From: an uncultured Clostridia bacterium
GTDB taxonomy: Bacteria; Bacillota; Clostridia; Christensenellales; UBA1242
Assembly (NCBI GenBank): GCA_944380265.1
Contig: CALWGY010000001.1
Coordinates: forward strand, 165,697 to 229,696
DNA length: 64,000 nt
Direction: 5' to 3'
Below the pieces are notes generated by a model. It ran no database searches, was not told the DNA's origin, and saw only the letters and a program-made list of their open reading frames with translations. The position numbers were made by a program, and so were the translations under genes. Below are positions 51,295 to 59,912 of this stretch, in pieces; the first letter of the stretch is position 1; each line of letters opens with the position of its first letter.

Positions 51295-52164
51295 TTAATT
51301 GGATTTTTTGTCTTTTTTTGCCTTGTTCTGTATTGGTGCTCCACAAGATGAACATCTGGTTTCGGTTTTTAAAATTAAGTTGTTGCAGTATGGGCAAAAA
51401 ATTGTGTTATCGTTTGAGTTTTTTGTTTGTGGTTCATCTAAAATTAGTTCGGCTGCAATTTCGTACGGACTTGTGATTATTTGTGTTGTGTTTTTCCACT
51501 TTTTAACTTTAAAAGTTTTTGCATGTTCAAATGCTTGTGCCTGCTTTAATGTGTAGTCTGCACCTGATGTGTCTTCATGGTGGTCACCGTTTTCATCTGT
51601 CCAAAAATATGAAATTTTATACATGTCAACGCCATTAACTATTGCTCCTGGTTCAATTGAACCAAAGTTAACTTGAATTTGTTTACCTGCTTTTAAGGTT
51701 ATTGCATTATTTATGACTTTAACAATTAAAATGATAACAATAACCCAAAATATTAAATCAACAAAAGCAAAAACCGAAAATATAATTATTGGTGTTGTGT
51801 TGCCTGTTGTTAAAGTGTAATTTGCCTCAATGGAATTAAATGTTTTTGTGTCATATTTAATTATAATTTCATTATTGTTAAAAATTCGGTTTACTTCATT
51901 TTTTTTGTAGCGTGCGCTTGTTTGACCTTCGTATGTTTTTCCATCAACTTCAAATTCAAACGAGATTGAATAGTATGGCGTATTATTTACTGTTATGTTT
52001 GAATAGTAATCTAGCGGAGTTGCAACGCATTCGGTGCCATGTTTTACAATGTTTTGGTTTGTTATGTGAGTTTGTATGTAATCAACAAAGAAAAATAATG
52101 GAACTGCAAAACATATGGCAAATATCATTAAAACTGGTATTAAAACCTTGTTGAAATTTTTCAA
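51295..52164 (-). CDS. DUF3592-like membrane protein with a C-terminal zinc ribbon
   Basis: A 289-residue protein. Two hydrophobic segments (about 7-30 and 122-148) flank an extracytoplasmic beta domain resembling DUF3592. A cytoplasmic domain follows. The C-terminus has C-P-Y-C-x(11)-C-S-S-C near 259-277, a zinc ribbon like those at the ends of many Clostridia membrane proteins. It starts with TTG after AAAGGG. It lies between pnp and ylxY, where Bacillus has nothing. The function is unknown. Confidence 0.7.
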   Translation of the reverse strand: MKNFNKVLIPVLMIFAICFAVPLFFFVDYIQTHITNQNIVKHGTECVATPLDYYSNITVNNTPYYSISFEFEVDGKTYEGQTSARYKKNEVNRIFNNNEIIIKYDTKTFNSIEANYTLTTGNTTPIIIFSVFAFVDLIFWVIVIILIVKVINNAITLKAGKQIQVNFGSIEPGAIVNGVDMYKISYFWTDENGDHHEDTSGADYTLKQAQAFEHAKTFKVKKWKNTTQIITSPYEIAAELILDEPQTKNSNDNTIFCPYCNNLILKTETRCSSCGAPIQNKAKKDKKSN

Positions 52165-52215
52165 TATTTTATCCCTTTTTGCTAGTTATTTTTTATAATA
52201 TTATCATAAAAAAAT

Positions 52216-52239
52216 AAAAAGGAAAACCATTTCCTTTTT
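52216..52239 (-). terminator. Terminator after pnp
   Basis: AAAAAGGAAA (52216-52225) with TTTCCTTTTT (52230-52239), T-rich on the minus side. Confidence 0.85.
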
Positions 52240-52335
52240 ATTTATTTTTTTAATTTTTAGTAATTGTTAACTAAGTGTTTATTAACTAAAAATTATTTGT
52301 TATTTTTTTTATTGTTTGTTAAACTTATCATCATT

Positions 52336-54453
52336 TTACTTTTCGGTTGTTGAGCCGTTATGGGTATTAACTGCCAAAAGTTTTAAATCAATTCTGTCTT
52401 TTTCATCAATTTTGATTATTTCAACTTCAACAATGTCACCAATTTTAACAACATCTTCAACTTTTGCAACGCGTTTTGATGAAAGTTTTGAAATGTGAAT
52501 CATTCCTTCCTTGTTCCAACCAAAACTTACAAATGCTCCAAATGGCATGATGCGTTCAACTTTTGCGGTGTAAACTTTTCCAACTTGTGGAACTTCGGCA
52601 ATGCTTAAAATGATTTCTTTTGCACGATTATTTTTGTCTTCGTCAACACCAGCAACGCAAACACGACCATCGTCATCAATGTCAATTTTAACACCAGTTT
52701 CATCAATAATTTTGTTAATTGTTTTTCCGCCCGAGCCAATAACATCTTTAATTTTGTCTGGGTCAATTGTGAATGTGATAATTTTTGGTGCATATTTGCT
52801 TAATTGTTTTCTTGGTTCTTTAATTGCTTCTGCCATTTTGTCTAGAATGAACATTCTGCCCTTTCTTGCTTGTTCAAGAGCTGTTCTTAAAATGCTTTCA
52901 TCAATGCCCTTAATTTTTATGTCCATTTGAATTGCAGTGATTCCTTTTTTGGTTCCAGCAACTTTAAAGTCCATGTCGCCTAGGAAATCCTCCAAACCTT
53001 GAATGTCGGTTAAAACAGCAACTTTGTTTGATTCAGTGTCTTTAATTAGTCCCATTGCAATTCCGGCAACAGGTGCTGAAATTGGAACACCAGCGTCCAT
53101 AAGTGCCAAAGTGCTACCACAAACACTTGCTTGGCTTGTGCTTCCGTTACTGCTTAAAATTTCACTTACAGTTCTTATTGCATAAGGGAAATCTTCTTCG
53201 CTTGGCAAAACTGGTAAAAGTGCACGTTCTGCAAGTGCTCCGTGACCAATTTCACGTCGACCAGGACTTTTTAGGCTTTTAGCTTCGCCAGTTGAGTAAC
53301 CAGGCATGTTGTAGTGGTGCATGTAACGTTTTTCACTTTCACCATCTTCCAAACCATCTAAAATTTGAGTGTCGCGAAGTGAACCCAAGGTTAAGGTTGT
53401 TAATGCTTGTGTTTCGCCACGAGTGAACACTCCAGATCCATGAACGCGTGGTAAAACACCAACTTCACACCAAATTGGTCTAATTTCGTCGGTTTTTCTG
53501 CCATCTGGACGAACACCATCGTTAATTATTTTTGAACGCATTGTTTCTTTTTTGATTTTGTATAGAACGTCCAAAATTTCACGAGAATTTTCAGGATATG
53601 TTTCTTCAAAGTGAGCAAGAACATCTTTGTCCATTTCATCTTCTGCATCTTGACGTTCGTGACGGTCGAAATGGCTCATAACTTGTTGAACCTTTTCGGT
53701 TGCGTATTCCCTTACTGCTTTTTCAATTTCTTCTGGGATTACATAATATTCAATGTCTTCACATTTTTTTATGTTTAGTTCTTTTGCAAGTTTTTCTTGG
53801 AATTCAACTTGCTTTTTAATTTCGGTGTGAGCAAACAAAATTGCTTGAAGCATAACTTCTTCGCTAACTTCTTTTGCACCTGCTTCAACCATTAAAATTG
53901 CATCTTTTGTTCCTGCAACTGTTAGGTCAATTAAACTTTGTTCACGTTCTGCTTGTGTTGGATTTATGATATATTTTCCATCAACATATGCAACATCAAC
54001 ACTTCCTGTTGGTCCCATAAATGGAATGTCGGAAATGGTTAGAGCCAAAGAGCTTGCAAACATTGCAAGTGGTTCTGGTGCAGAATCTGGATTAACTGAA
54101 AGTGGGGTTGCCACAACAGACACATCATTAAAAAATCCTTTTGGGAAAAGTGGACGCAAAGGTCGGTCAATTAATCGGCTTGTTAAAATTGCTTGGTCGC
54201 TTGGTCTGCCTTCCCTTCTTTTAAATCCGCCAGGTATTTTTCCAACTGCGTAAAGTTTTTCTTCAAAATCAACTCCTAGTGGAAAGAAATCTTGACCTGG
54301 ACGAGGAGCTTTACTCATTGTTACGTTAACCATAACAACAGTGTCGTCGCAACTAACAATGCAACTGCCATTGCTTTGAAAAGCGTATTTCCCTAAGGTT
54401 ACTTCAACTTTTTTCCCACCAATTTCGGTTTCATATTTTTTTACTTCGTTCAT
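52336..54453 (-). CDS. pnp: Polyribonucleotide nucleotidyltransferase (PNPase)
   Basis: A 705-residue phosphorolytic 3'-5' exoribonuclease. It has two RNase PH domains, with FGRREIGHG-like ...GRREIGHGALAERAL and DGEKRYMHHYNMP-type segments in the second. A KH domain (DPDKIKDVIGSGGKTINKI, about 555-573) and an S1 domain (about 618-690) follow. ATG at 54453 has GGAGG 6 nt upstream; an in-frame ATG 8 codons earlier has none. It follows rpsO, the near-universal order. Confidence 0.97.
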   Translation of the reverse strand: MNEVKKYETEIGGKKVEVTLGKYAFQSNGSCIVSCDDTVVMVNVTMSKAPRPGQDFFPLGVDFEEKLYAVGKIPGGFKRREGRPSDQAILTSRLIDRPLRPLFPKGFFNDVSVVATPLSVNPDSAPEPLAMFASSLALTISDIPFMGPTGSVDVAYVDGKYIINPTQAEREQSLIDLTVAGTKDAILMVEAGAKEVSEEVMLQAILFAHTEIKKQVEFQEKLAKELNIKKCEDIEYYVIPEEIEKAVREYATEKVQQVMSHFDRHERQDAEDEMDKDVLAHFEETYPENSREILDVLYKIKKETMRSKIINDGVRPDGRKTDEIRPIWCEVGVLPRVHGSGVFTRGETQALTTLTLGSLRDTQILDGLEDGESEKRYMHHYNMPGYSTGEAKSLKSPGRREIGHGALAERALLPVLPSEEDFPYAIRTVSEILSSNGSTSQASVCGSTLALMDAGVPISAPVAGIAMGLIKDTESNKVAVLTDIQGLEDFLGDMDFKVAGTKKGITAIQMDIKIKGIDESILRTALEQARKGRMFILDKMAEAIKEPRKQLSKYAPKIITFTIDPDKIKDVIGSGGKTINKIIDETGVKIDIDDDGRVCVAGVDEDKNNRAKEIILSIAEVPQVGKVYTAKVERIMPFGAFVSFGWNKEGMIHISKLSSKRVAKVEDVVKIGDIVEVEIIKIDEKDRIDLKLLAVNTHNGSTTEK

Positions 54454-54523
54454 TTTTTCCTCCTTGAACTTATCCATTAACTTTAAAACCCTTTTAAAAA
54501 ATCAAAAGTGATTTTTTGAAAAA

Positions 54524-54547
54524 AAGGCGAAAGAAACCTTTCACCTT
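54524..54547 (-). terminator. Terminator/attenuator between rpsO and pnp
   Basis: AAGGCGAAAG (54524-54533) with CTTTCACCTT (54538-54547) and one G-T pair, followed on the minus strand by seven T. A second hairpin (AAAAATCA/TGATTTTT, near 54497-54516) lies just before pnp. Both would limit read-through into pnp. Confidence 0.75.
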
Positions 54548-54550
54548 TTA

Positions 54551-54814
54551 TTATCTTATACCTAATTTTTTCTTTAATTCACGGCAAGCTTCAAGGTCTT
54601 TTTTCTCGTAATATTTAAGTAGGCTTTTACGATTTGAAACCATTTGTATTAAACCACGACGAGAATGGTTATCATTTTTGTTTGCTTTTAAGTGTTCTGT
54701 TAGTTCATTAATTCTTGCTGTTAAAATTGCAATTTGTACTGCACAAGAACCAGTGTCGGTATCACTTAATTGATATTCCTTGATAACTGCTTGTTTTTTC
54801 TCTTTTTTAATCAT
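54551..54814 (-). CDS. rpsO: 30S ribosomal protein S15
   Basis: An 87-residue all-helical protein that binds the central domain of 16S rRNA. The conserved [21 protein letters not shown] (about 22-41) and [19 protein letters not shown] (about 46-64) blocks are complete. SD AGGAGG. A pseudoknot-forming leader lies directly upstream, which suggests autoregulation by S15. Confidence 0.98.
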   Translation of the reverse strand: MIKKEKKQAVIKEYQLSDTDTGSCAVQIAILTARINELTEHLKANKNDNHSRRGLIQMVSNRKSLLKYYEKKDLEACRELKKKLGIR

Positions 54815-54845
54815 CTTGTTTTCCTCCTGTTAAATTCGCTTTTAG

Positions 54846-54883
54846 CAAAGTTAAACGTAAAACTTTGAGGATACGCGTTTAAC
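54846..54883 (-). promoter_or_regulatory. rpsO leader pseudoknot (probable S15 autoregulatory RNA)
   Basis: Reading the minus strand: GTTAAACG (54883-54876), CAAAG (54867-54863), CGTTTAAC (54857-54850) and CTTTG (54850-54846). The first pairs with the third and the second with the fourth, giving an H-type pseudoknot ending 18 nt before the SD. S15 is known to control its own mRNA through leader structures in several bacteria. Confidence 0.6.
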
Positions 54884-54903
54884 CTAGTTAAAAGTACTGT
54901 TAA

Positions 54904-54932
54904 ATATTATCACACAAAAATAATATTGTAAA
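54904..54932 (-). promoter_or_regulatory. Probable rpsO promoter
   Basis: Minus strand TTTACA, 17-bp spacer and TAATAT. Transcription would start about 80 nt before rpsO, so the pseudoknot is inside the leader. Confidence 0.55.
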
Positions 54933-54958
54933 GAATAATTTAATATTTGAGCCATAGT

Positions 54959-56386
54959 TTATTTAAAAAACTGTTGTTTTTTAGAAATTATTTCATCAAT
55001 TCTTGAAATGTAATCTTGCAAGTTTTTAACATTTGCATTTCGTTCAATTCGGTTTTGCAAACTAAAATATCGTTTTGAAATTGCATTTGCACCGCACGCA
55101 ACAATTGTTGCAACTTCTTCCATGCTATCAATGTTGAAAACACATTCGTAATTTGGCTTTGTGTAGCCAATGTTTTCCAAGTTTCCAACCATGTTTTTTT
55201 GCTTATATAAATAATATGGATTATAACCATTTTCCGTTAGGGTTTTGTAGGAAAAATCTATCATTTTTTTAACTTCATCTTCTGCCCCAACATCTCCTTT
55301 TCCTTCGCTTAGTTTGCTTGTGCGTTTAACACTTAATGTGTGAACTGTTATGTTGTTTGGGCTTAGTTCCAAAGTTTTTAACAAACTTTTTTTGAAGGTT
55401 TGAAAACTTTCGTTTTCTAGCCCTGCAATTAAATCCATGTTAATGCTAAAACCATATGGAAGAGCCATTTTGTAGGCTTCAATAATGTTTTGGGCTGTGT
55501 GTGCTCTGCCAATTAATTTTAGAGTTTTGTTTGAAAAAGTTTGCGGATTAATGCTTATGCGAGTTACATTATGCTTTTTTAACACATCAAGTTTTTCTTT
55601 TGTTATGGTGTCGGGTCTGCCTGCTTCCACCGTGAACTCACTTACAGGATATGTTAGTTCACTTAAAATTCTGTCAAGATCGTTTGCACTTAGTGCTGTT
55701 GGTGTTCCACCACCAATGTAAATTGTTTTAACAATATAATTTTTTTGATTAATTATTTGTTTTGTTGCCCTAATTTCTTTAATTAAAGCATCAACATATG
55801 GTTCAACATAGTTTAAACATTGGCTTATTGGAACTGAAATAAAACTGCAATAATAGCACTTTGATGTGCAAAATGGAATGTTAACATAAAGGTCAACAAG
55901 ATTATCGTTAATTTCAATTTTTGTTTGATTTTGTGTTACATTAAAAACAACATCGGCTTTTTCTTTTGAAACTTTAAAAGTTTTTATTAACTCGTTTTTT
56001 GCAAGTATTGAACTGCCAAGTTCGCGTTTTAGTTCGTAAAATAGTTTGGTTGGCCTAATTCCGGTTAAACTGCCCCAAGGCATTGTTTTGCCTGTTAGGT
56101 TTGTTAAAACATTATAAAGTTCAATTTTTAAATAGCGTTTAACAAATTTATCTTGTTTTTCAAGTTGATTTTTAGTTAATGAAAATGTGTTTGTTTGGTT
56201 GGTGTTAATTACATTACCCAAATAGTTGCCAGAAACATTAACGAATGTTGTTAGAACAGAATTGTTAAGTTTATATGAAATTTCAAAGTTTAAATTTTCG
56301 GTTTCAATTTGATTTGCAGAGAAAAACAGTTTTATTACTAATAACAGTTCATCATAAAATTTTTGATTGTTAATTGTTAATTTCAT
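54959..56386 (-). CDS. hemZ: HemZ-type coproporphyrinogen III oxidase-like radical SAM protein
   Basis: A 475-residue HemN-superfamily radical SAM protein. An N-terminal domain of about 165 residues, found only in the HemZ branch, precedes CTSKCYYCSF (about 176-185) with the cluster cysteines. IGGGTPTALS and the HemN-like SINPQTF segments follow. HemZ acts as an oxygen-independent oxidase in some Firmicutes, but no other haem gene is here, so another radical reaction is possible. SD AAAAGGAG. It follows recJ by 12 bp. Confidence 0.85.
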   Translation of the reverse strand: MKLTINNQKFYDELLLVIKLFFSANQIETENLNFEISYKLNNSVLTTFVNVSGNYLGNVINTNQTNTFSLTKNQLEKQDKFVKRYLKIELYNVLTNLTGKTMPWGSLTGIRPTKLFYELKRELGSSILAKNELIKTFKVSKEKADVVFNVTQNQTKIEINDNLVDLYVNIPFCTSKCYYCSFISVPISQCLNYVEPYVDALIKEIRATKQIINQKNYIVKTIYIGGGTPTALSANDLDRILSELTYPVSEFTVEAGRPDTITKEKLDVLKKHNVTRISINPQTFSNKTLKLIGRAHTAQNIIEAYKMALPYGFSINMDLIAGLENESFQTFKKSLLKTLELSPNNITVHTLSVKRTSKLSEGKGDVGAEDEVKKMIDFSYKTLTENGYNPYYLYKQKNMVGNLENIGYTKPNYECVFNIDSMEEVATIVACGANAISKRYFSLQNRIERNANVKNLQDYISRIDEIISKKQQFFK

Positions 56387-56398
56387 ATTTTTCTCCTT

Positions 56399-58774
56399 TT
56401 AATTTGGTTTGTTTACGTTTTTATAAAAACTTACAAAATTATAAATTGAAGAATTTGTTAATGGATTGTTCACGTTTTTGTTAATATCAATTTTATAATA
56501 GTTTAATTCGTTAGTTATTTCAATTATTTTTAATTCAGTTAAAACCATTGTTACAAAAATGAATTGGTTGAATTTAAAATCTTTAAAATTTAGGTTTTGC
56601 TTTTTTACTAAATTAAAATATTCTTGTTCGGAAAATGAATGTATGTTTTTTGCATTCAATTTTAATATTGCATTATGATAAATTCCAAATACTGTTCGGT
56701 TTAGGTTTAAATCGGTTAATGCAGTGTCACCTTTAAAAATTGGGCAAATGTAAACATCGGAATTAAAATTTAACAAATAGTTTTTATGCAAAATTTCGTT
56801 TAAGAAAATAATTGTTTCAAAATTTTCAAAATTGTTTGTGTTTTTTGGAGCATATAAAAGAGTGTTTGAACCAGTTAAATCTTTTATGGCAAATGATTCA
56901 AAATTTTTAATTTTGCCACCAAATGTTTTTAATGCAAAGTTATATGCATCAATGCTGTTGCACACAATAAGCGTTCCAAAACATGAATTAATTAGTGAAT
57001 TTAGTTTTGTTTCATTGGTTTCATAAACATTTGAATTTCCAACTAATTTAGGCACATTTAGTTGTTTTGCATAGTAGCCCAAACTTATTTCGGACTTAAC
57101 ACCTGTGTTTAGTTTTTCAAAACTAATGTGTTTTATGGTTGCTTTAATTTTTTCTTTTTTGTTAAACACTTCAACATTTAAGTCTAAAATAACATTTTTG
57201 TTGCAATTTGTGTTTAAAGAATCGAAGCACTCACCTAAACTAAAGCCAATCATTTCAAAATTGTCGGTTTTAAATTTTACAAAATTTGGATAGTTTTTTA
57301 ATCGTTCCGGTTTTAAATTGTTGAAAGTGTATTTAAAAACAGGTTTTTCATTTCCAAACCCAAAAGGTTCAAGCAAGTTTAGTTCTTGAATGTCGGAAAT
57401 GTTAAAAGTTTCCTTGTTTAAATCAAAGTCATAATATTTTTGTGCTTCAAACACTTCTTCTGGGTAGGAGTTTGAAATGTTATTGTTTAGTTGTTCTCTA
57501 AATTTTTCAATGTTGTTTTCTTCAATTGTTAGTCCGCCAGCACCGCTGTGTCCGCCAAATTTAACTAGAAGTGGACTAAGTTTGCTTAGTTCCTTATATA
57601 TGTCAATGCCCTTTAAACTTCTGATGCTACCCTTATAAACATTGTCAACTTTTGTTAAAAGACACACAGGTTTGTTAAACTTTTCGGTAAGTTTGGCACA
57701 AACAATGCCAAGAACTCCGCTGTGCCAATTTTCGTTTGACAAAACAATTGCTTTTAGTTTTGAAACCTTTATGTGTTTTAGTTGTTGCATGCAATCTTCT
57801 AAAATTGTGTTGCCGGCTTCAATGCGCTTGTTGTTTTGTTCTTCCAAATTTGTTAGCATGTTAATTATTTCAACTGGATTTTTTTCAATGAACAACTTAA
57901 AGGCAACTGTTGCATCGCCCATTCTGCCCGCCGTGTTAAGTTTTGGAGCAATTTTGAAAGCGATGTCGGTTGATGTTAGATTGCTAATTTTTAGGCTGGA
58001 AATTAGTTTTTTAACACCAACTGGAAGTGAGTTTTGGTTTTCTAGCCCATGCTTTACAATGGCACGATTTTCGCTTGTTAAAGTGACAATGTCGGCAACT
58101 GTGGCAATGCTGGCAATGTTTGTGTACTTTAACGCTTCACTAAGCCCAGCAAGTGCCTGAACAAGTTTGAATGCCACCCCTGCTCCGCAAAATTCTTTAA
58201 ATGGATATGCACTTTCAAGTTTTGGGTCGATGCAAACACAGTTTGGAATTATTTCTGGAATTTCGTGATGGTCGGTTACTAGCACCTTTATGCCAAGCGA
58301 TTGCAAATAATCAATTTCGTTGTGGCATGCAATTCCGCAGTCAACTGTTATTATTAGTTCTGGGTTAAATTCAGCCACAATTTTTTTTGCAGTTTCAATT
58401 GTTAAGCCATAGCCATCTAAAAATCTGTTTGGCAAAAAATAGTTAACTTTAACGCCAACACTTTCAAAATATTTATAAAGTATTGCGGTTGAACAAATGC
58501 CATCTGTGTCGTAATCGCCAACAATTAAAATGCGATTATTGTTTTTTATGGCATCGTTAATAATATTAACGCCTTCTTGCATTCCACTAAGCAAAAATGG
58601 GTTTTTAAACTGATTTATGCCACAATTTAAAAAGTCTTGAATTTCAGTTTTTGTTTTTATGCCACGCGAAAAAAGAAGTTTAATTATTTTTTCGGGCAAA
58701 TTTAGTTCCGTGCTTAAACTTTTAACTTTGTTATTATTAATTTTACATTCTTGAATTTTATTTATGTATTTCAT
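56399..58774 (-). CDS. recJ: Single-stranded-DNA-specific exonuclease RecJ
   Basis: A 791-residue 5'-3' exonuclease for repair and recombination. DHH motifs are seen as GDYDTDGIC, VDCGIACH and VTDHHEIPE, with DHHA1 motif GGHSGAGGL. The C-terminal 230 residues are AT-rich and poorly conserved. ATG at 58774 (SD AAGG) is preferred over an in-frame TTG at 58846 that lies across the secF stop and a terminator. Its start is only 24 nt after that terminator. Confidence 0.93.
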   Translation of the reverse strand: MKYINKIQECKINNNKVKSLSTELNLPEKIIKLLFSRGIKTKTEIQDFLNCGINQFKNPFLLSGMQEGVNIINDAIKNNNRILIVGDYDTDGICSTAILYKYFESVGVKVNYFLPNRFLDGYGLTIETAKKIVAEFNPELIITVDCGIACHNEIDYLQSLGIKVLVTDHHEIPEIIPNCVCIDPKLESAYPFKEFCGAGVAFKLVQALAGLSEALKYTNIASIATVADIVTLTSENRAIVKHGLENQNSLPVGVKKLISSLKISNLTSTDIAFKIAPKLNTAGRMGDATVAFKLFIEKNPVEIINMLTNLEEQNNKRIEAGNTILEDCMQQLKHIKVSKLKAIVLSNENWHSGVLGIVCAKLTEKFNKPVCLLTKVDNVYKGSIRSLKGIDIYKELSKLSPLLVKFGGHSGAGGLTIEENNIEKFREQLNNNISNSYPEEVFEAQKYYDFDLNKETFNISDIQELNLLEPFGFGNEKPVFKYTFNNLKPERLKNYPNFVKFKTDNFEMIGFSLGECFDSLNTNCNKNVILDLNVEVFNKKEKIKATIKHISFEKLNTGVKSEISLGYYAKQLNVPKLVGNSNVYETNETKLNSLINSCFGTLIVCNSIDAYNFALKTFGGKIKNFESFAIKDLTGSNTLLYAPKNTNNFENFETIIFLNEILHKNYLLNFNSDVYICPIFKGDTALTDLNLNRTVFGIYHNAILKLNAKNIHSFSEQEYFNLVKKQNLNFKDFKFNQFIFVTMVLTELKIIEITNELNYYKIDINKNVNNPLTNSSIYNFVSFYKNVNKPN

Positions 58775-58797
58775 AAAGTTTTCTACCTTAAAAAAAG

Positions 58798-58830
58798 AAA
58801 AAGCCTTAACATATTTTGTGAAGGCTTTTT
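58798..58830 (-). terminator. Terminator between secF and recJ
   Basis: AAAAAGCCTT (58798-58807) with AAGGCTTTTT (58821-58830), 13-nt loop, followed on the minus strand by TTTCTTTTTTT. Transcription of recJ must read through it. Confidence 0.8.
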
Positions 58831-58835
58831 TCTTA

Positions 58836-59912
58836 TTAAACAACAATTTTATCTTCTGGGTTTTCAGTTTTAACTTGTGTTGTTTCTTTTTTCTTTTTAT
58901 CTTCTTTTAAACGTTTTTGCAAACGTTTATCTTTGCTACGATTGTAGATGAAACTCCAAATTGTTCCTGATAGGAAAATTGAAGAATATGTTCCAGCAAA
59001 CAAACCAATTATTATTGGGAACAAGAATTCCCTAATTGAAGAAACACCAATGATTGCAAGCAATGCAACAGACAAAATGGTGGTTAGTGATGTGTAAATT
59101 GTTCTGGTTAAAGTTTGTCTAACTGAAATGTCAACCATTTGAGCATTTGTTGTTTTTGAATATTCATCCTTACGCAAGTTTTCTCTGATTCTATCAAAAA
59201 TTACAATTGTGTTGTTAATTGAATATCCGATTATGGTTATTAGTGCTGCAATGAATGATGAGTTAACTTGAATTCGGCAAATAATTACCATTGCACACAT
59301 TATTAAAACATCGTGCAAAAGTGCAACTATTGCTGCAATTCCGCTTGCAAACTCGAACCTTATTGCAATGTAAATTAACATTAAAAGCACTGCAAGACCA
59401 ATTGACAAAAGTGCGTTTCTAATTAAATTATCACTTGCACTTGCACCAATTCGTTGACTGTCTTCAACATTAAAATTTGGAATGGTATTGTCTGGATTCA
59501 ACGTTACTTCAATTTGTTCAATAACTGCACTAATAACATCAGCCATTTCTTCTTCGGTTTTACCGTTAATGTCTTGGAATTTTATGGAAATTGAAGCATC
59601 TTCGGTTGAACCTTCTTTTTGAAGACTATATTTTTTGATGTTATTGTCATTTAAAATTGATTCTATTTCTGACTTGTAGTTGTTGTATTCACTGTTTGAA
59701 ATATCAGTTCCAAAATTTACTTTTAAAATTGTTCCACCAGTGAAATCAATACCCAAATTAAACCCTAAGCATGCAAACACTATTATTGCAACAAACACAA
59801 TTACAAGTGGTGCAATTATATAGTATTTCCAGTTTTTAACTATGTTCATATCTTTATTTAAGAAGTTATCAAATTTTTGTGAAAAGGAAACTTTTTTGTT
59901 GTTATTACGCAT
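58836..59912 (-). CDS. secF: Protein translocase subunit SecF
   Basis: A 358-residue RND-type membrane subunit that helps SecYEG export proteins using the proton or sodium gradient. It has six helices and the family signature GIDFTGGT near 53-60. IGYSINNTIVIFDRIREN near 222-239 is the second landmark. The C-terminal tail is basic and then acidic. Its ATG overlaps the secD stop by 8 bp, so the two are coupled. Confidence 0.96.
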   Translation of the reverse strand: MRNNNKKVSFSQKFDNFLNKDMNIVKNWKYYIIAPLVIVFVAIIVFACLGFNLGIDFTGGTILKVNFGTDISNSEYNNYKSEIESILNDNNIKKYSLQKEGSTEDASISIKFQDINGKTEEEMADVISAVIEQIEVTLNPDNTIPNFNVEDSQRIGASASDNLIRNALLSIGLAVLLMLIYIAIRFEFASGIAAIVALLHDVLIMCAMVIICRIQVNSSFIAALITIIGYSINNTIVIFDRIRENLRKDEYSKTTNAQMVDISVRQTLTRTIYTSLTTILSVALLAIIGVSSIREFLFPIIIGLFAGTYSSIFLSGTIWSFIYNRSKDKRLQKRLKEDKKKKETTQVKTENPEDKIVV

